Assembly (NCBI GenBank): GCA_020882975.1
Contig: JAHRFD010000002.1
Span: 1-49,425 of the forward strand
Direction of reading: 5' to 3'
Length of the DNA: 49,425 nucleotides
DNA from: Microcoleus sp. EPA2
GTDB taxonomy: Bacteria > Cyanobacteriota > Cyanobacteriia > Cyanobacteriales > Microcoleaceae
Of the stretch, positions 24,743-32,773 are shown in pieces. Below the pieces are notes generated by a model. That model was not told the origin of the DNA. It did no database searches and was given only the letters and a program-made list of their open reading frames with translations. The translations under genes and the position numbers were made by a program. Each line of letters opens with the position of its first letter. Positions within the stretch are counted from its first letter, which is position 1.

Positions 24743-24814
24743 GCAGGTGTGATGTAACTGGCAATATGAGGCTCTTGTAAAGCTTTCTTGCAGGTTCAAC
24801 TCCTGTCACCTGCT
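24743..24814 (+). tRNA. tRNA-Thr(UGU)
   Basis: Acceptor GCAGGTG/CACCTGC, loop CTTGTAA with stem AGGCT/AGCTT, T-arm GCAGG-TTCAACT-CCTGT. The leader CCACCAAA and the D-arm GATGTAACTGGCAA are shared with the tRNA-Trp at 23727. It is the last gene of the array. Confidence 0.8.
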
Positions 24815-24834
24815 TGGGTAAATACGATCGCTCT

Positions 24835-25440
24835 TTAGGCAGAAGTGCGATCGCCACCTTCCCAAATTTGCAGTTGTCTTTCTGCGGCAACAAAACAGTT
24901 AACATAGGGCGTGGGATACACAAAATAATCGTAAGCCAGCGCCATTTGCCGCGCAGCTTCGCGATAAGGAACTCTGCCGATTCCAGTTCCCAATCCCGGA
25001 CAAACGACACTCTCAATTTTACGTTCTGCGTGTCGGTTGTAGCGCCGAATTGTTAATAACATTGCCCACATTGCTACATACGGAATATCTGTTTCTACGA
25101 CAGACATCGGTACGCGCATGGTGGGAGTATGAGCGAGAAAAGGATGTTTGGGATGGTGAGTTTCGATGATGAATGAAGTACCGACAGGCTGTTCGCCTAG
25201 ATAGTCTTCTAAAATATGCTCCTGAACTCTAACCATCAGAGAATGTCCGAAAAAATCGACTATAGCTGCATCGATACCGCCATCCATCATGCCAAATGAA
25301 TTGGCGGGACTAACCAAACAGTCATACTCGGTTAAATCCTCGAAGCGCTTGTCGGTAATTTCGACATTTGGCAGGTAGAAAAAATACTCTTGGAAGGCGG
25401 CGAATAATTCTGGATTGGGTGCTGTAAGTATCAGTTTCAT
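24835..25440 (-). CDS. Macro domain protein (ADP-ribose binding)
   Basis: A 201-residue protein that is almost entirely a macro domain, a fold that binds ADP-ribose or removes it from proteins, nucleic acids or small metabolites. The binding loops are visible: LVSPANSFGMMDGGIDAAI near residue 45 and CPGLGTGIGRV near residue 165. The start at 25440 (MKLILTAPNPELF) is preferred over the one at 25470. It lies 20 bp after the tRNA array on the opposite strand and is divergent from a PARG-like gene. Some macro domain proteins act on ADP-ribose 1''-phosphate produced in tRNA repair or splicing. That link here is only suggested by position. Confidence 0.85.
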   Translation of the reverse strand: MKLILTAPNPELFAAFQEYFFYLPNVEITDKRFEDLTEYDCLVSPANSFGMMDGGIDAAIVDFFGHSLMVRVQEHILEDYLGEQPVGTSFIIETHHPKHPFLAHTPTMRVPMSVVETDIPYVAMWAMLLTIRRYNRHAERKIESVVCPGLGTGIGRVPYREAARQMALAYDYFVYPTPYVNCFVAAERQLQIWEGGDRTSA

Positions 25441-25501
25441 AGGTTTTACCTCAGATTCCCAGTTTAGCAAATTGCTAAGGGCGATCGAAATCTTATTTTT
25501 C

Positions 25502-25610
25502 AGGACTTACGCACCCAACCAAAGAAACCGGGTTTTTTGACGAAAATACTTCGTTTTGACCCACAGATTCTCTAAAAAACCCGGTTTCTGGGGCCCCATG
25601 CGTAAGTCCT
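25502..25610. repeat. Nested MITE-like element with AGGACTTACGCA ends
   Basis: A 12-bp perfect inverted repeat, AGGACTTACGCA/TGCGTAAGTCCT, encloses an inverted pair GAAACCGGG/CCCGGTTTC of the other palindromic family (25522-25590). It lies in the divergent promoter region of the macro-domain and PARG-like genes. Confidence 0.85.
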
Positions 25611-25650
25611 ATTTTTGTTAATTTTGTACTAACTAATCGGATAAACAAGC

Positions 25651-26229
25651 ATGAAAAGAATTGCGATCGCCCAAAACACCCTAAAAATTCTCGAAGATGG
25701 CTGCTACTTGTCCCCGGAAGGGAAGCAGGTTAAGATCGATCGCCAATTAGCATCCTGTCTTGCTGGGACGGCATACTACGAACCCGATGCCCTGTCAGCG
25801 ATTCAGGAAAAGGTTCTCTCAGCTACTCCCCAATTCTCGAACACGGAATTTATGGTGAGGAATGAGACAACGCTAACGGGTGCAGAGCGTATAGGGCGAT
25901 CGCACAAATTTGCAAAAATTGGAGTCCTAAATTTCGCTTCTGCTAAAAATCCTGGTGGTGGATTCATCAGAGGCTCCCAAGCGCAAGAAGAGAGCTTAGC
26001 ACGCAGTTCTGCACTGTACAAAAGCCTTTTAAAATGTCCTAAATACTACGAGTATCATCGCTCTCATAAATCGCTGCTCTACTCGGATAGACTCATCTAC
26101 TCTCCCGGCTGTTCAGTCCGCGAAGACGCAAAGAACGCGAAGATTGGAAAGACAAGAGAGTTTCACAACTCATTGAAATTCATTAGAGATTATTTTAGGT
26201 TAAATTTAGATGAATTTACAACATTATAA
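25651..26229 (+). pseudogene. Truncated PARG-like (TIGR02452) gene
   Basis: The N-terminal about 155 residues match the bacterial poly(ADP-ribose) glycohydrolase type (TIGR02452). The diagnostic loop is NPGGGFIRGSQAQEESLAR (about 92-112), with the GGG and the Gln-Glu pair that holds the catalytic Glu. After LIYSPGCSV the reading frame enters a CGCGAAGACGCAAAG interspersed repeat (from 26120), so the last 38 residues are repeat-derived and the usual C-terminal about 100 residues are missing. Full-length members have about 260-290 residues. The catalytic loop remains but the fold is probably incomplete. It is divergent from the macro domain gene, and the two would act on related ADP-ribose substrates. 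Confidence 0.8.
26120..26190. repeat. CGCGAAGACGCAAAGAACGCG repeat inserted in PARG-like gene
   Basis: CCGCGAAGACGCAAAGAACG, then GGAAAGA and AGAGTTTCACAACTCA, match the copy at 40127-40190 (there with GTTTCACGACTCA). The insertion point coincides with the loss of PARG similarity. Confidence 0.75.
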
Positions 26230-26461
26230 TTACTATCTGGTGCTTGACATCGAAGCGACTTGCTGCAATCGCGGAAATCTTAGAAGAACGGATTTCCTGA
26301 TTGGCGCTCCAATGAGGTGTTTGCCCGATCGCACTTCCGCAAACCTAATGCCCATCACCCTATCAGACTCTCAACCACAGCTAGATAGGGCAATTCTCTG
26401 CTGGGCGATCGCCCTAAATTTGAAAAAGTATTGCCAAAATAAACTTGCTATGTTATATTAA
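26210..26461 (+). pseudogene. DEDDh exonuclease 5' fragment
   Basis: The first 18 residues, ending YYLVLDIEATCCNRG, match the start of DnaQ/ERI1-like 3'-5' exonucleases, in which the Asp and Glu of DIEAT bind metal. Similarity ends directly afterwards. The remaining open frame looks random, and a different frame reads AEILEERIS followed by a stop. It overlaps the end of the PARG-like frame and appears to be a relic. Confidence 0.6.
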
Positions 26462-26470
26462 TAAAAATGC

Positions 26471-26544
<74 letters not shown>

Positions 26545-26915
26545 TCAATTTCAATCCTCTGCGAGTCAATAGTTTCAGGTTGATCGATTCAACAAAATTG
26601 CTAACTATCAGGAAATAGGGTTTAAAACCCCGTCATTCTAGGACTGCTTTATATCTACTGGAGACTTGATTCTTAGTCCGCGACGCAGCGCAAGCTGTCG
26701 GAGTATTGTCACGTCTATGGGTGCGATCGACAACATCCATCAATGTCTTGAAATGGGAGATATTTTGTTGACAAAATGCAATTAGTATAGTAGGCAAGTT
26801 CAAAAAGATGGGGAAACTCATCTCGATCGCCCAATCCCCCTGTCGGAAACAAAAGGTTACAATCAAAAATACACTCTGATTCCATAACATTACTGTTTAT
26901 AGTTTGAACTTCTCA
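26545..26915. other. Gap before ribBA with one GACGGGG hairpin
   Basis: A minus-strand copy of the GACGGGG hairpin family lies at about 26608-26640 (GGGTTTAAAACCCCGTC). The rest shows no convincing ORF. I looked for the conserved boxes of an FMN riboswitch in front of ribBA and saw none. Confidence 0.4.
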
Positions 26916-28691
26916 GTGCCCAATAACCATACCTCAACTCAATCCTTTCAATTTGACTCCATCGACAGCGCCCTCGCAGACCTCAAAGCAGGTCGCGCCC
27001 TGGTAGTAGTCGATGACGAAAACCGCGAAAACGAAGGCGATGTCATTTGTGCCGCCCAATTCGCCACCCCAGACCATATCAATTTCATGGCAGTAAACGC
27101 ACGGGGTTTGATTTGTCTGGCCTTGACGGGCGATCGACTCGATCGCCTGGAACTGCCCCTGATGGTCACCAAAAATACCGACAACAACCAAACTGCATTT
27201 ACCGTCAGCATCGATGCAGTCCATGGCGTTAGTACCGGCATCTCCGCCGAAGACAGAGCTCGCACCATCCAAGTAGCCATTCACCCCGACACCAAACCTC
27301 AAGATTTGCGTCGTCCCGGTCATATTTTCCCCCTGCGGGCGATCGATGGTGGCGTCCTCAAACGGGCCGGCCACACCGAAGCCTCCGTTGACCTCGCTAG
27401 ACTCGCAGGCCTCTACCCCAGCGGTGTCATCTGCGAAATTCAAAACCCCGACGGTTCGATGGCCAGGTTGCCAGAATTAATTGAGTATGCCAAAACCCAT
27501 AACTTGAAAATCATCAGCATTGCTGATTTAATTAGCTACCGACTGAAGCACGATCGATTTGTCCGCCGCGAAACCGTCGCCAAATTGCCAACTCAATTCG
27601 GCGAGTTTATGATTTACGCCTACCGCGATACTCAAGACAACTCCGAACACGTTGCCGTTGTCAAGGGCGATCCAGCAGAATTTAAAGACAAACCCGTGAT
27701 GGTGCGGGTGCATTCCGAATGTCTGACCGGCGATGCTTTGGGTTCCCTGCGCTGTGACTGCCGAATGCAACTGCAAGCCGCACTGAAAATGATTGAAAAT
27801 GCAGGTTCTGGCATCATAGTTTACTTGCGCCAAGAAGGTAGGGGCATTGGACTGGTGAATAAACTCAAAGCCTACTCGCTACAAGATATCGGGTTTGATA
27901 CCGTAGAAGCCAACGAACGCTTGGGTTTTGCCGCCGACTTGCGGAACTACGGCGTGGGAGCACAAATGCTCAATGACTTGGGAGTTCAAAAAATCCGGTT
28001 AATTACCAATAACCCACGAAAAATAGCAGGTTTGAAAGGTTATGGCATAGAAGTAGTCGATCGCCTTCCCCTATTAATTGAAGCCACAGATTATAACTCT
28101 ATCTATCTGGCAACAAAAGCTGAAAAACTAGGTCATATGCTATTGCAAACTTATCTAGTCACAGTGGCAATTCAGTGGGACGAAACCAAGGAAGAAGGCA
28201 GAGGGAAGAAGGCAGAAGGCCCTTCGACTACGCCAACGGCACAAAAAGGGAGGAAGCAGGAAGGAGAAGAAGCTTTAATTCCAGGACTACAATCTCGAAT
28301 TGCCAGGAGGTACGAACACCTGGCAAAACTGCGACATCTGGCGGCAAATCGGGATTTATTGCTGCAAGAGGAAGCGCGCCCCGTGGGCATAGCCCTGTTC
28401 GGAGAAGGTTCCTTAATCTTTCATCTCGGCTTCGACCAAGCTGGACTCGCCGCCACCGACTGGTACAAAGAACCAAGTCACCCTTATGTCAAGGCGATCG
28501 CCCAAATTCTCAGCGAAATCAGCACCTGGGAAGACTTGCAAACATTAGAATTCATGGTTTCCTCCGGTTCCGATCCGCTCAAAATCCTGCAAGTCCAGCT
28601 CGATCGCGAGACATTCCCTTGGTCAGAATTAGTCGGAATTTGCGATCGGCTCAAACCTCAAAAAATTTACAGTTTTGCCCCTGTTCCCTAA
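26916..28691 (+). CDS. ribBA: RibBA: DHBP synthase / GTP cyclohydrolase II
   Basis: Bifunctional enzyme for both entry steps of riboflavin synthesis. The RibB domain (about 10-210) has VDDENRENEGD with its acidic metal site and the HTEAS region. The RibA domain (about 215-410) has the zinc motif CLTGDALGSLRCDC, the GRGIGL turn and TNNPRK. A cyanobacterial C-terminal extension of about 170 residues follows. It is preceded by a Lys/Glu/Gly-rich linker (about 420-450) encoded by GAAGGCAGAGGGAAGAAGG-type repeat DNA, apparently an in-frame insertion. The GTG at 26916 was chosen (MPNNHTSTQSFQF). A TTG at 26904 is in frame too. A compact CTCCCCT/AGGGGAG stem follows the gene. Confidence 0.93.
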   Translation: MPNNHTSTQSFQFDSIDSALADLKAGRALVVVDDENRENEGDVICAAQFATPDHINFMAVNARGLICLALTGDRLDRLELPLMVTKNTDNNQTAFTVSIDAVHGVSTGISAEDRARTIQVAIHPDTKPQDLRRPGHIFPLRAIDGGVLKRAGHTEASVDLARLAGLYPSGVICEIQNPDGSMARLPELIEYAKTHNLKIISIADLISYRLKHDRFVRRETVAKLPTQFGEFMIYAYRDTQDNSEHVAVVKGDPAEFKDKPVMVRVHSECLTGDALGSLRCDCRMQLQAALKMIENAGSGIIVYLRQEGRGIGLVNKLKAYSLQDIGFDTVEANERLGFAADLRNYGVGAQMLNDLGVQKIRLITNNPRKIAGLKGYGIEVVDRLPLLIEATDYNSIYLATKAEKLGHMLLQTYLVTVAIQWDETKEEGRGKKAEGPSTTPTAQKGRKQEGEEALIPGLQSRIARRYEHLAKLRHLAANRDLLLQEEARPVGIALFGEGSLIFHLGFDQAGLAATDWYKEPSHPYVKAIAQILSEISTWEDLQTLEFMVSSGSDPLKILQVQLDRETFPWSELVGICDRLKPQKIYSFAPVP

Positions 28692-28840
28692 ACCGATAAT
28701 GTAGAATAAAACTCCCCTCCCGCCCAGGGGAGAATCTAGGCAAAAATCCAGCAAAAATAAGTGTAAGTTCCAGAATAATGCTAGTTGATGCCAGCATATT
28801 CCTGGCGTCAAAAAACAGCAGACCAGACTACTTATCGCTA

Positions 28841-30280
28841 ATGGAAATGAACGTTGGTGACTTTCTCAATCGGCTCGACCTCAGAGGACAGGCCCTTAAA
28901 GGTATCAACCTCAGCGGTGCAGAACTCAAAGGAGCAAACCTCAGAGGCACTGACCTCAGAGAAACCAACCTCAGCGATGCTATTCTGAGGTATGCAGACC
29001 TGATCGAAGCCGACCTCACCCTTGCCAATCTCAGGGGGGCCGATTTAGCAGAATCATTTCTTAATTTAGCCAACCTCACCAAAGCCGACTTGACTGGTGC
29101 GGTGCTTAGAGAAGCTACTCTCGTAGGAGCTGAACTGTTGGGAGCCAACCTCCAACAAGCAAGTTTAATTAAAGCCAATTTAGTTGGAGCGAATCTCCAA
29201 GAAGCCAACTTCACCAGAGCCAACCTCAGTGGGGCCGATTTGCGCGGTGCCCAGTTGATCGACACAATTTTAGACAAAGCTGTCTACAACAATCGGACAG
29301 TATTTCCCTACGATATTGACCCCAGTGCTATGGGAGCATTTTTACTAGCCCCCAACGCTTCACTCCCAGGCTTAAATCTGTCGATGGTAGATTTAACTGG
29401 AGTTGATTTAAAAGGCTCGGATTTGCGCCGGACAAACCTGTGCCAAGCTATATTATTTGGAGCCAAACTGGAGCGCGCCAACTTAACAGGAGCCAACCTC
29501 AGCGGAGCAGACTTGAGGGAAGCTAATTTGAATGGCGCGATTTTGGAAAAAGCTGTTTATAGCAACAAAACATTGTTTTCAGAAGGTATTGACCCCAGGA
29601 TGGCCGGCGCTTATTTAATTGCTCCCAATGTATCGCTACAAGGTTTAAATTTGACGGGAGCCGACTTGAACGGATTGGATTTAAGCGGAGCTAATTTGAG
29701 CGGAACTAACTTAAGTTCAGTCAACCTCAAAAATGTAGACCTCAGCAGAGCTAGCATGAAAAAAGCTTACCTCAAAGGTGCCAACTTGGAGGGAACCGAT
29801 TTGAGAGGAGCAGATTTAAGCGGCGCAATTTTGCACCAAGTAAACTTGAGGTCAGCAGACCTCCGGGGTGTAGACTTAACTAGGGCTGACCTCAGCGGTG
29901 CTAATTTGAGCGATGCCGATTTGAGGGAGACAGATTTAACCGGCGCGACTTTGTTGTTCGCTAATTTAAGCGGAGCCGACTTGAGAGGTGTAGACTTGAC
30001 AAAAGCCGATCTCAGTGGCGCTAAGTTGAACGAAGCCGACCTCAGAAAAGCAGATTTAGTGAGGGTAAATTTAGAAGGAGCCGATTTAACTGAGGTAGAT
30101 TTGAGCGATGCTCATTTATTTCGAGTTAATCTCAAAGGTGCTAATCTAAAAGGGGCAAACCTGAAAGGGGCAAATTTTAAGGTAGTATTTTTAACTGATG
30201 CTCATTTGAGCGAAACGGATTTGACTGATATCCATCTGAGTCCGAGTTTCTTTGAACTGCCATGGGAATCAGAAGAGTAA
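28841..30280 (+). CDS. Pentapeptide-repeat protein
   Basis: A protein of about 479 residues made nearly entirely of A(D/N)LxG-type pentapeptides, which form a right-handed quadrilateral beta-helix. Three blocks of repeats are separated by two similar 40-residue spacers (AVYNNRTVFPYDIDPSAMGA and AVYSNKTLFSEGIDPRMAGA, each followed by APN-SL-GLNL). The spacers are an internal duplication and mark two repeat modules. There are no membrane segments and no signal peptide. Start 28841 (MEMNVGDFLNRLDL) is preferred, since the 21 residues upstream in frame do not resemble the family. Such proteins are abundant in cyanobacteria and mostly of unknown function. Confidence 0.88.
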   Translation: MEMNVGDFLNRLDLRGQALKGINLSGAELKGANLRGTDLRETNLSDAILRYADLIEADLTLANLRGADLAESFLNLANLTKADLTGAVLREATLVGAELLGANLQQASLIKANLVGANLQEANFTRANLSGADLRGAQLIDTILDKAVYNNRTVFPYDIDPSAMGAFLLAPNASLPGLNLSMVDLTGVDLKGSDLRRTNLCQAILFGAKLERANLTGANLSGADLREANLNGAILEKAVYSNKTLFSEGIDPRMAGAYLIAPNVSLQGLNLTGADLNGLDLSGANLSGTNLSSVNLKNVDLSRASMKKAYLKGANLEGTDLRGADLSGAILHQVNLRSADLRGVDLTRADLSGANLSDADLRETDLTGATLLFANLSGADLRGVDLTKADLSGAKLNEADLRKADLVRVNLEGADLTEVDLSDAHLFRVNLKGANLKGANLKGANFKVVFLTDAHLSETDLTDIHLSPSFFELPWESEE

Positions 30281-30282
30281 TT

Positions 30283-30452
30283 AGTCATTAGTCAGCAGTC
30301 ATTAGTCAGCAGTCATTAGTGATTGTTAGCAACTAACAACTAATAACTGTAAGATAAAGAGTGCGGATAAATAAAATCAGCTAATGACTAATGACCAATA
30401 ACTAATGACTACTGACCAATAACTAATGACTAATGACTAATGACTACTGACA
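30283..30452. repeat. STRR-like heptamer repeat (GACTAAT)
   Basis: Degenerate ATTAGTC/GACTAAT heptamers on both strands run into the HerA gene. The start codon ATG is part of a repeat unit (TAATGACTACTGAC). Confidence 0.8.
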
Positions 30453-32176
30453 AACCTTTAGGCTCTGTTATCCAAGGTTCCCTCAGCAAGGGATTGGAAG
30501 TGCGACTGCACGCCGACGTTTCGGTAGAAGATATGAGAGTGGGGAAATTTTTAGTAGTGCGCGGGGTCCGATCGCACTTTTTCTGTATGCTTACTGATGT
30601 GTCTCTGGGAACATCCAGCGGACGGATTTTATCCAATCCTCCTAACCCCAGCGACGATTTTTTGATTGCAGTGCTCGCCGGCAGCAGCACCTACGGTACA
30701 ATTGAACTAGCTCCCATGTTGATGCTGACTGCGGAACGAGAAAAACAACAGGCAATTTTCGCTCCCAACTCCAGCCAAACTAATGGTAAAAAATCCAGCG
30801 CCGAAAACTTAGCTTCTCTACAGCCACAAAGCAGCGCTGACTTTGAACTATTGCCCGTTAAAACCATTCCCAGCCACTTTTCCCAGGTGTTTGATGCCAA
30901 AGAAACTGACTTTAGGGCAGTTTTTGGCTGGGAAGATGACCCCTATCGCCGCAATTTTGCGATCGGCAAACCCATTGACATGGACGTTCCTGTATGCTTA
31001 GATTTAGATAGATTTGTCGAACGTAGCAACGGAGTTTTTGGCAAGTCTGGAACGGGCAAATCTTTCCTCACGCGCTTGCTATTATCGGGGATTATTCGCA
31101 AACAAGCTGCGGTGAATCTAATTTTTGATATGCACTCCGAATACGGCTGGGAAGCAGTTTCCGAAGGCAAACAATTTAGCACTGTTAAAGGTTTACGGCA
31201 GTTATTTCCGAGTCAAATTCAGATTTATACCCTCGATCCAGAATCGACGAAACGCCGGGGAGTTCGCGATGCTCAAGAATTATACTTGAGTTTCGATGAA
31301 ATTGAAGTGGAAGATATTTCCCTGGTGCAGCGGGAGTTGAATCTATCGGAAGCTAGTATTGAAAATGCGATTATTTTACGAAACGAGTTGGGAACTGGTT
31401 GGATTAATAAGTTGCTGGAAATGAGCAATGAAGATATTTCCATGTTTTGCGAAGAGAAGCGGGGAAATAAGTCTTCGATTATGGCTTTGCAGCGGAAGTT
31501 GGAGAGATTGAACGATTTAAAATACATTCGCAAACGCTGTCCTAAAAATTATGTGAGTGAGGTTTTGCAGTGTTTGGATGGTGGCAAAAATGTGGTAATT
31601 GAGTTTGGTTCCCACTCGGATTTGCTGTCTTATATGTTAGCAGCAAATGTGATTACTCGTCGCATTCACGGATCTTATGTGCGGAAGGCTGAGAAGTTTT
31701 TGCAGAGTAAGAATCCGTGCGATCGCCCGCAGCCGTTAGTGATTACGATTGAGGAAGCGCACCGTTTTCTCGATCCGGCGATCGTGCGATCGACTATTTT
31801 CGGTACGATCGCCCGTGAAATGCGAAAATACTTCGTAACTCTGTTAATTGTAGACCAGCGCCCCTCTGGTATCGACGGGGAAGTGATGTCGCAAGTGGGC
31901 ACTCGCATCACAGCCTTGCTAAACGATGATAAGGACATTGATGCTATTTTCACTGGTGTTTCAGGTGGTCAAAGTTTGCGATCGGTTTTGGCAAAACTGG
32001 ACTCGAAGCAGCAAGCATTAGTTTTAGGGCACGCTGTACCGATGCCGGTGGTTGTGCAAACTCGTCCTTATGATGAACAATTTTATCGGGAAATTGGTGA
32101 TATTGATTGGCAAGAAATGCCCGACGCAGATGTATTTGCAGAATCTGAAGCTGCCAAAATGGATCTGGGGTTTTAA
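30440..32176 (+). CDS. HerA-like ATP-binding protein (HAS barrel + DUF87)
   Basis: A 578-residue HerA/FtsK-superfamily ATPase. The N-terminal HAS-barrel part (about 1-150) is followed by the RecA-like domain with Walker A GKSGTGKSF (about 200-208), Walker B ITIEEAHRF (about 435) and an IVDQRPSGI segment (about 470) with the arginine typical of the group. HerA enzymes form hexameric rings that move along DNA. They normally work with NurA in end resection or with nuclease partners in defence. No NurA or nuclease gene is next to this one. A 57-bp piece of its 3' region is repeated at 32917-32973. The start ATG lies inside heptamer-repeat DNA, and GTG or later ATG starts are conceivable. Confidence 0.88.
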   Translation: MTTDKPLGSVIQGSLSKGLEVRLHADVSVEDMRVGKFLVVRGVRSHFFCMLTDVSLGTSSGRILSNPPNPSDDFLIAVLAGSSTYGTIELAPMLMLTAEREKQQAIFAPNSSQTNGKKSSAENLASLQPQSSADFELLPVKTIPSHFSQVFDAKETDFRAVFGWEDDPYRRNFAIGKPIDMDVPVCLDLDRFVERSNGVFGKSGTGKSFLTRLLLSGIIRKQAAVNLIFDMHSEYGWEAVSEGKQFSTVKGLRQLFPSQIQIYTLDPESTKRRGVRDAQELYLSFDEIEVEDISLVQRELNLSEASIENAIILRNELGTGWINKLLEMSNEDISMFCEEKRGNKSSIMALQRKLERLNDLKYIRKRCPKNYVSEVLQCLDGGKNVVIEFGSHSDLLSYMLAANVITRRIHGSYVRKAEKFLQSKNPCDRPQPLVITIEEAHRFLDPAIVRSTIFGTIAREMRKYFVTLLIVDQRPSGIDGEVMSQVGTRITALLNDDKDIDAIFTGVSGGQSLRSVLAKLDSKQQALVLGHAVPMPVVVQTRPYDEQFYREIGDIDWQEMPDADVFAESEAAKMDLGF

Positions 32177-32497
32177 GCCCGATAAAGATGTTTAACCACT
32201 AACGACAGAGCTGGGGACTAGCTACGCATCCGCAGGGTGTCATGACTCAAAAAACGTAGTACACAGGCACAACGGCTGGTCAACTATCACCCTCAGTGAG
32301 GCACGAAGCCCCGTCGCTTCAGCGCGAGCTTTCATTACCAGACTTGTACAGATGTGCATAGCTTTTATGACGCAGCTATAAACCGCTTCTAAAAATCTAC
32401 AGAAATCTGTAGGTCAAACTTAGCGGTTTATGTTTAGCCCTTATCAGATGCTCTAAGCTTCCCGATTGCTCAGGTTGGCCTGATCTTCCCCGCGCGG
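32177..32497. other. Scarred intergenic region
   Basis: No coding sequence. It holds a minus-strand GACGGGG hairpin copy (about 32305-32330, AAGCCCCGTCGCTTCAGCGC) and a palindromic element at 32378-32431. Confidence 0.5.
32378..32431. repeat. Palindromic element with ATAAACCGCT ends
   Basis: Perfect ATAAACCGCT/AGCGGTTTAT ends with an inner perfect hairpin CTACAGA-AA-TCTGTAG (32397-32412). It looks like a MITE or a cruciform. No second copy was noticed in the window. Confidence 0.7.
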
Positions 32498-32701
32498 TCA
32501 TCGGCGCGGGCGGTACGGGCGCCTGTTACGCTCCCGCGCGGTCATCGCGACGTGGTCGTTGCGCGGCTGGTCGTTAAGGGAGGTTGTAGCACTCGCCTTC
32601 GCTCCGCCGGTGGCTTCCGTGGCTGAGGCCGGGGCAAGGCTCATGAAGATCGAGGCGAGCAACAGGGCGAGGGCGAAGCTTTTGCCGGGTAAATTTTTCA
32701 T
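32498..32701 (-). CDS. Small secreted peptide in a GC-rich islet
   Basis: A 67-residue protein, MKNLPGKSFALALLLASIF and on, with a clear signal peptide (cleavage near ASA-TE, about residue 29). A short mature part ends in an Arg/Pro-rich tail (ERNRRPYRPRR). I do not recognise the family. The DNA of 32465-32700 is far richer in G+C than its neighbours and contains a repeated GCGCGGTCATCG. Codon use differs from surrounding cyanobacterial genes, which suggests import from a high-GC bacterium. It might instead be non-coding. The upstream in-frame start at 32746 is less likely because the signal peptide fits the start at 32701. Confidence 0.5.
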   Translation of the reverse strand: MKNLPGKSFALALLLASIFMSLAPASATEATGGAKASATTSLNDQPRNDHVAMTARERNRRPYRPRR

Positions 32702-32773
32702 CGGGTATCCTTTGGTTCTTTCTTCATAGAAGAATTGATGCACCATTTGACTACGTCAGTGATCGGGGTCACA

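Noticed and set aside
26575..26915. FMN riboswitch upstream of ribBA
   Set aside because: The conserved boxes of the RFN element are not visible.
26934..27443. 169-codon open frame on the minus strand inside ribBA
   Set aside because: It is antisense to a well-conserved bifunctional enzyme, has no recognisable domain, and its length follows from the codon bias of the plus-strand gene.
28828..29277. 149-codon minus-strand frame opposite the pentapeptide gene
   Set aside because: It is a mirror of repeated pentapeptide codons; the Ala/Leu/Ser-rich translation has no domain.
30283..30452. Possible CRISPR array
   Set aside because: The direct repeats are degenerate 7-mers with no spacers, hence STRR. 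No CRISPR array or cas gene was found in the window.
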